From Leptasterias polaris (Eukaryota; Echinodermata; Asteroidea; Forcipulatida; Asteriidae): 64,000 nucleotides of DNA. Below, in pieces: positions 11,277 through 21,151 of this stretch (position 1 is the stretch's first letter; every line of letters starts with the position of its first letter). The notes below the pieces were generated by a model. The model was given only the letters and a program-made list of their open reading frames with translations. It did not search any database and was not told the DNA's origin. A program made the translations under genes and the position numbers. Location: NCBI GenBank assembly GCA_037783415.1, contig JAZGTN010000176.1, positions 1-64,000 on the forward strand. The letters are read 5' to 3'.

Positions 11277-12224
11277 TTACAAATCAAGTCTGTTTGGCTT
11301 GTTGACTCTTCTGCCTGATCGTGTCACTGTCGGTGTTCCTGAAGAGCGGTTAGAAAGTGGTCTGCTCTGGGGTTTTGAAGGAGAATTGCGATCAGAATTT
11401 GGTTTGGTAGATCTCAGAGGAGCTGGTCGCAGATGAATCCTGTTTCGTCTGAGCTGACTTCCACTTTCCGTTTCCACATTGTAGGATCGAGGAGTAGTTG
11501 ATTTGTTCACAACTTTACCTTGGCTCCAGGTTTTGTTAATCGGATTTTGGATGTAGATGGGTTGGTCGTTGAGGAGTTCTTGGATTGGGGTACTGGTAGA
11601 GCGTCTGTTGTAGTATTGAGTTTGTGAAGACTGGTCTGCCTGCAGTCTTTCTCGCACATCATCACGGTCTGGTGGGGAGTGATGTACTGAAGGTAGTGTT
11701 GTCTTGAACTTTCGTCTGTTCAGTAGCTCAGCAGAGGATGCAAGGTTTGACTTGAGTGGAGTGGCACGGAGAGTTAGGAGGGCTAAGTTGGGATCGTCTC
11801 CTGACTCTCGACATTTGGTGAGGATTCTCTTCACTGTTTGAATGTGTCGTTCAATGAATCCATGACCTCTTGGGTAGTAGGGTGAAGAAGTCTGGATCCG
11901 AAAACCGTACTGCTGTGCTAGGGCTCGGAATTAGGAAGAGGTGAACTGCGTGCCATTGTCACATACAATAATCTCTGGGATGCCTTGTTCGGCGAAGAGC
12001 ACACGTGAAACTCTTGTGATGGTGCTGGTGGTGAGGTTATCAAGTTTGCGGATAAATGGAAATTTGGAGTAATAATCCGCGATGATCAGGTACCAGACCT
12101 TGTCATGGTGGAAGAGGTCTGCTCCCAGGGTGTGCCATGGACGGGGTGGGACTTCCATACTGATCATTGGTTCACGCTGTTGAGAACGTTGGTATTTCTG
12201 GCATGCATGGCAAGTTATCACCAT
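11277..12224 (-). pseudogene. Gypsy integrase
   Basis: The frame reads from the end of the zinc-binding H2C2 region (CHACQKYQRSQQ) through the catalytic core. The core's first Asp is in GADLF, the second in CDNGTQF, and the Glu in GFIERHIQ. A basic, proline-rich C-terminal tail ends in NKPNRLDL. One in-frame TAA near 11931, between the second Asp and the Glu, interrupts it; the frame is otherwise the same on both sides. The zinc-binding His residues lie in another frame upstream because of a shift near 12330. Confidence 0.85.
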
Positions 12225-12660
12225 ATTGTCAATGTCTTTGTATATACCTGGCCAGTAGACACAAGATTTTGCACGCAGCTTACATTTGTCAATGCCCTGG
12301 TGACCGTGTGGATCTGTTGTAATATGTTCTGTCGCAGAGAATTTGGAATCACGATTCTACTGCCAACCAGGACTGTGTCGTCTTCTATAGCTACGTCATC
12401 TCGGACTGACCAGTATGGTCTGATGGAGCATTGAATTTTCTTGATGCTGTCAGGCCAGCCGTCTGTGACTTGTTGTTTCAGCAGCTGGAGGATCATGTCT
12501 GTGGCTGTTTCCTGCCTTATCAGCTCCAACTTTGTTGGTGTCACACTCACGACATGGTGTATACGGACTTTCATCTCTGGTATCTCATGCTTTTCCACAG
12601 GGGAGAGTCTTGAGAGTGCATCCGCAACGACCATCTCTTTACCAGGCTTGTAGCGTATTT
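12218..12660 (-). pseudogene. Gypsy Pol: RNase H end to integrase N-terminus
   Basis: This segment contains VVADALSRL, the usual end of a Gypsy RNase H/linker, followed by the integrase N-terminal region. The last ~30 residues of this frame are out of register: the native reading (with YWPGIY) shifts frame near 12330 into the integrase entry. It is separated from the RT part by a shift and a stop near 12700-12720. Confidence 0.75.
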
Positions 12661-13583
12661 CAATATCGTAAGCCTGTAGACGCAGAAGGATGCGTTGTAG
12701 TCATGGTGGGGCCTGCATTAAGTTGGAGTGGACAGTGGTCACTTTCCACAAGAAATTGTCTGCCATACAGGTAAGTATGGAACTTCTTACATCCGTATAG
12801 GACTGCTAGTAATTCTATCTCTATGTTTGCATATCGTGTCTCTGCTGGTGTGAGAGCTTTTGATGCAAATGCTATTGGACGACCTTTTTGAACCAGGGTG
12901 GCTCCTAGTCCTCTGGTTGATGCGTCAACTTGCAGTATTACAGGCTGTGTTTGGTCGTAGTAAGCGAGAGTGGTGTCTGATGCTATCAGAGCTTTGATGG
13001 AGTTGAACACTTTTGTGTGTGATGGAGACCAAATGTACTCGACATCCTCACGAAGGAGTTCCCGCAGTGATGCGGAGTGTTCAGCTAATTTGGGGATGAA
13101 TGGTCCTATGTAGTTCACCAGCCCTAGGAAGGTTCGCAGTTGTTTTCTGTCACCTGGGGGCTGCATCATTTCAACTGCCTTCACTTTATCTGGGTTGGGC
13201 CTCACTCCATCGGGTGAGTATATCAGTCCGAAAAAGCTACATTCAGTCGTTTTGATGATGCATTTTTCGGCATTCAACTTGATGCCTGCATGTCTGTTGT
13301 GTTCCATAGCTTCATGAAGGTGTACATGTATGTCATGATCTCGTGCACTTTTGCCGAATACTTGAATATCGTCGGCGATGCCCACAGTGCCTTTACATCC
13401 ACGATAGGTTTCATCTATCTTTTGTTGGAATACATCCTGACTCATCCTGAGACCAAAAGGCATTCTCAAGAATCGGTATCGACCAAAAGGGGTGTTGAAT
13501 GTGGTGAGGTATGTAGATTGTTCATCTAACTCGACATTCCAATAAGCCGTTTCTGGCATCAAGCTTGCTAAACATTTTAGCAC
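12660..13583 (-). pseudogene. Gypsy reverse transcriptase and RNase H
   Basis: RT palm motifs FGRYRFLRMPFGL and the active-site region GIADDIQVFG are visible; the usual YxDD reads IADD here. RNase H starts at PVILQVDASTRGLGATL and includes IELLAVLYGCKKFHTYLYG and ESDHCPLQ. The first ~15 residues are out of register: the frame joins the upstream piece by a one-base shift near 13550. Confidence 0.88.
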
Positions 13584-13707
13584 CAGATAGCTTAGGTGTG
13601 ATTTCTTCGAGAGTAGGCACAGGGTAGTGATCTCTTTTGATGGCCTGGTTGAGGTCCTTGGGGTCTAGACATAGGCGCAGTCGGTCATTGACTTTCTCAC
13701 GTATCAC
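13522..13707 (-). pseudogene. Gypsy RT N-terminal piece
   Basis: It reads LRLCLDPKDLNQAI and KMFSKLDARNG, the start of a Gypsy RT including motif A. An in-frame TAG near 13718, where the family usually has Trp, separates it from the protease frame. A shift near 13550 separates it from the rest of the RT. Confidence 0.85.
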
Positions 13708-13719
13708 AAGTGAGTTGAC

Positions 13720-14709
13720 CTAGTCTGTTGGCTTGGAAACTTTCATGATAATGGCTTTGGATTCCATCTCATCCAACTCTCCCTTGAGTTTGTCTCTGAT
13801 CTCCAAGGGGACCCTACGTGGTGGGTGTATAACCGGTCTGGCTTCCGGATCGAGAGTGATGTGGTATTTAAAGTTCTCAAAGCAGCCAACCGTGCCATCA
13901 AAACAATCGGGATACATTTCGAGGAGTTCAGTTTTGCTCCCAATATTTGGCCTCTCGAGTAGTGGTGTATTTCTGTGGATGTATTTTGGAGACCGGTGTG
14001 GTGTTGGTGATTCGGTTGTCGTCACCAATGGGTCAGCGAAGTGGACGCGTTGACCACTACATGTTTCTTTCGTGAGCTTTTCCTGTTGTTGTTTGACAGG
14101 ATTGTTCTTTTGCTCAGTTTTGACGGTCTCCACCGCAGGTTTTTTTTCCAAAGTACAGTGAAGTGTTATCAAGTTCAGGGCTTGGCATGTCTTTAAGCCA
14201 ATGATTACTGGGCCTGCTGCATCAGTGACGTAGAAAACGCAGTTGTGCTTTGTGTCGTTGTACATGCAGGGAATTTTCACTGTGCCCAGCTGTTTGATTT
14301 TGGATTCGCCATAAGCAGTGAGTGCCATCTTGCTATTTTCCAGAGTGCTGGGCTCTGGATTTCCGTTACTGTCCAATTTCTCTGGAAAAATAATGCGGAA
14401 TAAATGGACTGGCAAAAGATTGCTCTGTGCACCAGTGTCTACTTTGCATCGGAGCATTATTGGTTGTCTGCCCTTCTGGTTTATACGTATCTTTGCATAA
14501 ACTTCATCTCTGGTGTCATCGGACGAGCCAATACTACTGACTTCTATGGTGCCAATGGTGAGGTATTCATCAACAATTTCATCCTCGTCAAGGTAGTGCA
14601 CTCGTCTGCGTGGAGATTTGGGGCGAGGTTTGCGTTTTGGGGGGTTTCCCAGACTTGCATACTGATTGCCAGTGATTGTCTTTCCCACAGTTTCGGCATG
14701 TGCTGCCAT
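13720..14709 (-). pseudogene. Gypsy protease and RT entry
   Basis: The retropepsin-type active site is VDTGAQSNLLP (D91), followed by the family's second hydrophobic strand AAGPVIIGLKTCQALNL. The C-terminal part (YHITLDPEARPVIHPPRRVP, MESKAIIMKVSKPTD) is the standard lead into the Gypsy RT. It overlaps the end of gag in another frame, so a frameshift (programmed or mutational) is needed for Gag-Pol. Confidence 0.88.
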
Positions 14710-15409
14710 AGGCGGGACAGTTGCTCTTTGGTACTAGCTCGTGCACTCGGCCGCAATTGTAGCATGTAGGTTGTTTTTGTCCTTTGCCTGTCTGTTTTGA
14801 TCTGGTCGTGCGTGATGTGTTTGTGGACTTTTCAGTCGTGCCGGCTGTGTTAGTGTTCCGGCTTGTTTCTGGTGGGGACTTGAGTTGATTGGTAGTTGCT
14901 TCATGGCTTCGAGCAACGTCGATGGCATCATTCAGTGTTGGTTTCTCGTCCCTTCCTATGTCTTTGTGTGACGAACCCCAGATCAATTGGTCAACGAGAC
15001 GGTCTTCCATTTCTTTGCCGTCTCTGTATTTGCATTTGACAGCTATGGCTTTCATCTTTGTCACAAAATCATCAGCTGCTTCATCGACATTTTGTCTCAT
15101 GTCTTGCAGTTTGTATCGGTAGATACGATGATTTGACCTTGGTTCCAAGTGTTGCTGGAAGCGGGACAGTAGCTTATCTGGCTTTTTTCTGTCTTCCTCT
15201 TCTTCAAAGGTCCAGCTGTTGTATTTATCTAGGCCTTGTTCTCTTACCCATAATAGGAGATAACTTGCTCTCTCTTCATCATTATTAGCAGTTTTGAGTA
15301 TGCTGGAAAACATTAGTTCACACTTTTGTTTGAACCTAGAGAATGTTGCCACAATATCTGGCGCTTCCCAGTCCATCTGGGGGGCTGAAACTGCAGAGCT
15401 GAACGCCAT
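14588..15409 (-). CDS. gag: Gypsy Gag
   Basis: 273 residues from an ATG at 15409. Residues ~25-175 form the capsid-like helical region. Two nucleocapsid zinc knuckles follow: an irregular one at C216/C219/H223/C231 and a regular CX2CX4HX4C at 238-251. This two-knuckle pattern is common in invertebrate Gypsy Gag. The frame is open throughout, unlike Pol. It starts about 150 bp after the 5' LTR and overlaps the protease frame by ~120 bp. Confidence 0.88.
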   Translation of the reverse strand: MAFSSAVSAPQMDWEAPDIVATFSRFKQKCELMFSSILKTANNDEERASYLLLWVREQGLDKYNSWTFEEEEDRKKPDKLLSRFQQHLEPRSNHRIYRYKLQDMRQNVDEAADDFVTKMKAIAVKCKYRDGKEMEDRLVDQLIWGSSHKDIGRDEKPTLNDAIDVARSHEATTNQLKSPPETSRNTNTAGTTEKSTNTSRTTRSKQTGKGQKQPTCYNCGRVHELVPKSNCPAYGSTCRNCGKDNHWQSVCKSGKPPKTQTSPQISTQTSALP

Positions 15410-15553
15410 TGTAATGTGTTGTATACAGTATAGTATAGTAAACAGTTCTCAGTTCAGTTTTCAACGTTATAATTCGTGAGCAAAAACAGAAAGAAAATCA
15501 CACTTTTATTTACTTGATGACTTCGTTTTGCTACTCGCATAAGTCTTCAGTTT

Positions 15554-15566
15554 ACCGCTGCCACCA
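15554..15566 (-). other. Primer binding site (tRNA-Leu-like)
   Basis: The minus strand directly after the 5' LTR reads TGGTGGCAGCGGT. It is complementary to the 3' end ACCGCTGCCACCA, which from memory matches animal tRNA-Leu(AAG/UAG). Confidence 0.7.
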
Positions 15567-15745
15567 TGTAATGCCTCCTGCTGGCATCTAGAGAGAGAGA
15601 GAGGGACTCGGCTTCTGTCATGAACTTTGGTAGTTTTAATCACGTGAACACTTGGCAGCCATGTTGCATAAAAGGTACATGATCGAGTGAGGGATCAGAC
15701 TCTAGAGGGCGCTAGTCCTGTATGTATGCATGTGTGAATGTAACA
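15567..15745 (-). repeat. 5' LTR of the Gypsy element
   Basis: 179 bp. It matches 10867-11041 apart from about two substitutions and 4 extra bases near the ACATGATCGAGTGAGGG stretch. Confidence 0.95.
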
Positions 15746-16186
15746 CCGACTACAAATAAAGGGAGAGGCGATTTACATGCTGTATTATTTATATATTAAT
15801 TGAGACTGTTTATAATAAATGGAGAATAATAAAGAACCCGGGGGGTCTCGACAATAAAATATAAAAGAAGAATGATTTAACAAAATAATACAATTAACCA
15901 ATGTAAATATAAGAATTGATTGAATGGCCTATCTGTTTAGTTGTGGACGTGATGGCGCACCCGGCGAAAATGAATAATAACTAGACGAAACACTTGATGA
16001 AAATTTGAAGATGATTGAAGTTGATGATGGGGACTTGAAGCAGTGCGAAAACAGTTCCTTGTCCTTGATCAGGGAACAAGATTACTGTTTTCGTTGCAAC
16101 CAGATAAAATGACGACGAGGAACAAAGAAGTGACTATATAGTTGGTGTTTCGCTGTCCTGCTGGCTCTCTTGTTTTGTGGTTCGCC

Positions 16187-16337
16187 TAGAGCAGGACAGG
16201 GGATGAACATACATGTATATAGATAATATTGTGATGACAAGTTGGGCTGGCGCAATCTAACGCAGATATCCGACAGAGGCAAAGTGCATAAACTGAAGAA
16301 ACTTGGATGGTTTCCAGTGGCCAAGTCTAAAATTAAT
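16187..16337. repeat. Direct repeat, first copy
   Basis: It begins CCTAGAGCAGGACAGGGGAT, includes GTTGGGCTGGCGCAATC and GCAGATATCCGACA, and ends at CCAGTGGCCAAGT. It matches 17553-17723, which has ~30 additional bases near its right end. It could be a terminal repeat of an unrecognised element about 1.5 kb long, or a simple duplication. Confidence 0.75.
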
Positions 16338-17552
16338 CCTAAGTGCCATTCAAAAATATGAAATAAACTAAAATTAAATACTTAATCTAAAACCTATAAT
16401 CCTTTGACAAGAAAGGAACAACTAATCCTAAAAATAAAGTACTTGTGGGAATGTTCTCACACTGTTCAGGGCAGTCTCCCATGGGTGTGAAGATGAAACA
16501 CCTTCTGCCCAGACCAGTGCCCAAGGCTAATATGATGGACAGTCAAGGAGTACTGTTGCATAGCAAGTGTTAATCTATATACAAGACATTTCATGGAACA
16601 ATGACTCATTGCTACCATGAAATAAGGAAGTTGGGAATAAACAATGACAAATAGGAGAATTGCTTCAACTTCAACAATTATGTACAAAATTACTTGAAAC
16701 TTTCAAGAAATCTCAAATAAAAGTAAATGCAAAGCATCAAAAAACAAACAAGTAAAATCAAAGATTTATCAAACCATAGAGCAAAACTATGATCAAAAGG
16801 ATTACTGACTAAAAAGTTTAGTTGCAGTAAAACAAAAGAGATAAATGCATAAAACTAAAATCAATTAAACTTATAATACAAAACTATTCTCACGCTCATG
16901 AACGAATGAAAAGTACTATAAGAAATAAATTGTTTCTATCAATAAACAGGCGGAAGCAAACAAATCAATCAATAAAACTCTTCGACTTCTGGTCTCTGTG
17001 GTCTTGGACAAACCAAGGACAAAGTGCAGACAATAAGAAATTAAAGAGTAGCCTTCAGTCTCAAGTACTTTAAATTGAAGGAGACATAAAACTACCAGGG
17101 TGGTCCATGCAACAAAAATTAAATAAAGCAGATCTTAAAAACTGTACAAAGAAAACACTAACTTTGAATAAAGTTTTAAGCAATGAAATAAAAGAGTACT
17201 GTACTATTTCCATAATACAATAATAATGCAGACCATTAAAGCAAAATTAAATAAATCAAGCAAAATAATACTGAGACAAAATGTAATGGACATTTTGCAT
17301 GCATTTTAAAAGTTAAAAGAGAATGGAAAACAACAAGTCAATAATTATCAATTCAAAATAAGAGCTTTCAAAAGGAACTTTGTTCTACAACTTCAACAAT
17401 CAAAATCCAAAACAATATCCTCACACAATAGAAACTACATGTAGGCAGTGATTGTTAAAATTAAATGTAAATTGACAATCTTCAGAAACTTCAAGAATAA
17501 CTCTTAAGCCTAGGAACCGAATACAAGAAAGATAAAAGTAAAATCAAACTCA

Positions 17553-17723
17553 CCTAGAGCAGGACAGGGGATGAACATACTTGTATATCTAGATAATATT
17601 GTGATGACAAGTTGGGCTGGCGCAATCCAACGCAGATATCCGACATAGGCAAAGTGCATAGACTGAAAAAAATTGGAGGGTTAATTCTAACAACTTTACT
17701 CTGTCGGAGTCCAGTGGCCAAGT
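17553..17723. repeat. Direct repeat, second copy
   Basis: Same orientation as 16187-16337 and ~1.37 kb away. It carries the extra segment GTTAATTCTAACAACTTTAC before CCAGTGGCCAAGT. Confidence 0.75.
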
Positions 17724-19016
17724 GACCAAACACTTTCTTGGGTAAAGTCACTGACCTCTGAACAATCCTTCCTCAATGCGCCATGATTGGTTGCATATCC
17801 TGCTACCAATCTCCCAATAACCACTTATCTCCAGGCAACCACCCACCCCTAGACTCGCCCTAGTCTGTGCTGGACAGGTATACTAGGGGTTTACAAAAAA
17901 GGGGGGCCAACAATTTCATCCCATTACAAATAAAAGCAAGTAACACAGCAATTAAAATATTTAATAATAAAAGTTTCACGTTGTAATTTGAAATGAATGT
18001 GAGGGAAAACTATGAAATGAAAAATCAATCGGAAAGTATTATAATAATCATGTTCAATTTCTACAACATTCAGAATTTCAAAAAAAGAAATGTTTCACAC
18101 TTGAAAAGCACAACGTGCAGTAGTATTGACATGCATGACATGTACACGAACGATCGCATGTGCCCACAAACCGTACCTGAATGTAGACCACATTGACAGG
18201 GATGACCAAAGGGTAGAGGTCGTGACCTGGCAATATGCTGCCCGCAATAACGTCCTTACCATTAGCCTCGGTCGCCTATATATAGCTATAGCTATATAGT
18301 ATATGTACTTGTTAGGCCTACTAAATAAGTTTTATTTTGAAGATTTTCTTTTTCTTTTTCACTTGATTCAAATTTGATACAGGCAAACAAATGCTACGGG
18401 GGAGGGAGACAAAAATTAATAAATAAAAATATATATAAACTAGAGATTCAGTTTTTGTTAATTACAAAAACAAGGTGTTCGTGGTGAGTGATTGAATGAA
18501 TTGTTGAGGACATTTTACCTTATATAAATTCAATGACTGCTTAGGGATTATGAGTTTTTCAAACAATAAACATAATTCTCCGGTGTGAACCGGAAGTCAA
18601 GGTCAAATGGGTTCACAATTTGTGTAGCATTTCTTTAGTTGTTACATACTTTTCAAATTATGTATAAATTTTTAAAATCCAAATTGTGGTTCAGGAGTTA
18701 TGATTTTTTCAAATGTTAATTAATTTCATCTTCCTGTTTGAACCGGAAGTCATGGTCAAATGGGGGTAGCATTCTGTGTACCATTTCTTTAGTATGTATA
18801 GATTGTAAAAATCCAAATTAGTGTGGTTCAGAAGTTATGATTTTTTCAAGAAAAAAGTTTCAACTTCCGGTTTGAACCAAAAGCTAAGGTTAAACTGGTC
18901 TCATTTTGTGTAGAGTGTGTTTAGTTCATAAAAACTTATAAAGTTAGTTCAGCTGATAACATTACTTGATAAAATCCAATGTGTGGTTCAGGAGTTACGT
19001 TTTTTTCAAATAATAG

Positions 19017-19442
19017 ATGGCTTGTCTATGGGTGTGCAATATATCTTGTAACATCAATGCCAACGTATTCCTACATTTAGTCTTGTGCAAGACGTTGTTC
19101 AGTATCACTCAACTGTCGCGATTCCCCGCTTTGCACTCAGCGCTTGTGAATAACTATCCAACACAAGAGGGCGCTGTTTGGAAAACTCCAAGTTGTCCAG
19201 CCACTTTACTCAAGGAAGGATCAATACAGTACGGTAAACACAGTCAGCGCGTGCACCCCAGCGTATCAGTTTCAGCGTTATGTGTACATAGTGCGTTGGC
19301 AATCAAAGTGTGTGTGTGGGGTGTGAGGGTGTGGGGGGGGGGGGGGTTGAACGAGTGGGTAGGTGCGCTTGAAGGTCCTTTATCGACCAGATGTAAAGGT
19401 CAAAATGTTGTCATGTCTGTGCAAAAGTTTGAGCAGGATTAA
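19017..19442. repeat. Segment repeated at 23165-23460
   Basis: Both copies contain GAGGGCGCTGTTT, CAGTCAGCGCGTG, CGTTATGTGTACATA and a G-run (19327-19346 and 23333-23347), then CAAAAGTTT and ATGCTGAA. The open frame across the first copy is not kept in the second, so I do not call a gene. Confidence 0.65.
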
Positions 19443-20493
19443 TGTTCTACACCCTGATACAAAAATTATGCTGAAATGATCAGTAGTTTAAAAGATATGA
19501 ATAAGATAAGATATTATGAAAGTTTCAACTTCAGATTTCAACCGAAAGTTTAGGTCAAATGTTATTAGGTTCAGTGTAGCGTTTGTCAAATTTTCGAAAT
19601 TCTATCCGATCATGTGTAGATTGTAAAAATCAAATAAAATGGTTCTTGAGTTATAATTTTTACAAATTCTTAAATTTTGATTTATTGTAATTCGATGCCC
19701 CATGACGCCATTAAGTTTGTGTCGTCTTGATCCTTAGGTTCAACTGTCTGATGAGTTTCAATTTTCAATTCAATCTTAATCTTGAGTTATTCCGTAGATA
19801 AGCTCGAAAGTTGTTTTTTGAAGGAAAAAAACAAAGGCAAACATTGATCTAGGGTAACGACCTGGAAGAAAAGGTCAAACGATTTTGGCGTTAACTTTTC
19901 AAATGTTGCCCCAGTCTTGATCTATCAGATGCCCAACTATGAACATCATAGCTTTCAAATTCAATGAAATACAGCGAAAAAGCAAATGGTCATTTTTCAA
20001 CTTTAAAAACCTTGTAATTCGACACCTGATGATGTCATCATTACGTCATGATTGAGTTATGCTCTAGAGAAGAGTTCTAGGGAAGAAGATGGAGAAGAAA
20101 ACTAGAGATTCAGTTTTTGTTAATTACAAAAACAAGGTGTTCGTGGTGAGTGATTAAATGAATTGGTGATAACATTTTACCTAAATCAATCCAATGTCTG
20201 GCTCAGGAGTTGTATGTCAAACAATAAACAATTTCCAGTATGAACCAGAGGTAAAGGTGAAATGGGGGTCATATTTTGAAGTAATGAATTTTCCAAATAT
20301 TAGATGGATTATCCTCTAGGGTGCACTATAAGTTGTAACACCGATTGATGCGAAATGTCTTCCTACATTTACCTATACAGTACAAGTACATACATGTGTA
20401 AATTGAAATACACTTGCAATGTGACTTAAGAAAATACGCTTGAGAAACATAATTTAAAGTTTGAGTGGCCAGGGCAAGCTTGGCAACACACTT

Positions 20494-21151
20494 CAGGCAT
20501 GTGAGACTTCCGCGGAAACGTTTTTTATTTTCCCATTCTGCGTTTTTCTTGCGGGCTCCGTGTTTTTCTTGTCTCCGCCGTGAATGACCGGTCTGCGTTT
20601 TTTTCTTTTTGATCATCAAGCAGCAAATTCTACTGCACAACACAACACAGAGAAGGGGAACCTGGCATCAAGAATCACTTTAATTGCGATTTGATTTCAA
20701 CACGTGAGTCGGGGGCTAGACCCGGTAAAATGCTCCGCGTTAGTCTTTGATTAAAGCCGTTGTTGTTCATGTTTAAGCGCGATGTCCCATTACACTAACC
20801 CATGTTGTCATCCTGTTCCACCAAGAGAGGGTGCTTTACTAAAAATTGTATTAAAAAGCCAACACCATGAGCCAAGACTAGGCGCACACAGACTTTCACG
20901 TGTGTGATGGACGCATCGCGCTTGTGGTGGAACACATTTCTAAGGAATATCACAAAAACAAAATGAAAATGAGGACGAACAACACTTTGTTACCAAGTAA
21001 GAATTGTGGCCTAATATGTTTCTGTTAATTTTTTGTCTACGCTGCAGTACAAAGCCTGTTATTCAGACTGTAGCGGTGGCCCAAAATCCGGACATGGATT
21101 TCACTTGCTAAAGTTTTCCGCGTTTTTTTCCGTGACCCGCTCACATGCCTG
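20494..21151. mobile_element. MITE with CAGGCATGTGAG ends
   Basis: About 658 bp with inverted ends CAGGCATGTGAG and CTCACATGCCTG. ACACTT directly flanks both sides (20488-20493 and 21152-21157), a likely target duplication. A ~70-bp stretch on its left (20409-20477) recurs on its right (21152-21221), so the site is also locally duplicated. It is probably non-autonomous and hAT-like. It interrupts the second array unit. Confidence 0.7.

Larger units (their letters stand above)
10862..15750 (-). mobile_element. Ty3/Gypsy LTR retrotransposon with target duplication
   Basis: A complete element read on the minus strand: LTR (15567-15745), PBS, gag, protease, RT, RNase H, integrase, PPT, LTR (10867-11041). 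The 5-bp target duplication CCGAC is at 10862-10866 and 15746-15750. The LTRs differ by about two substitutions and one 4-bp indel, so insertion looks fairly recent. The coding region, however, carries several stops and frameshifts and cannot make a full Pol. Confidence 0.93.
15751..18436. other. A-rich region without recognised genes
   Basis: Strongly A-rich on the plus strand, with no long open frame. It contains the direct repeat listed separately, and TATA/GCTATA-rich sequence near 18280-18310. I cannot assign it to a TE family. Confidence 0.6.

Noticed and set aside
19017..19442. 141-residue frame
   Set aside because: It lies in a repeat whose second copy (23165-23460) does not keep the frame, and it contains a G-run and low-complexity sequence.
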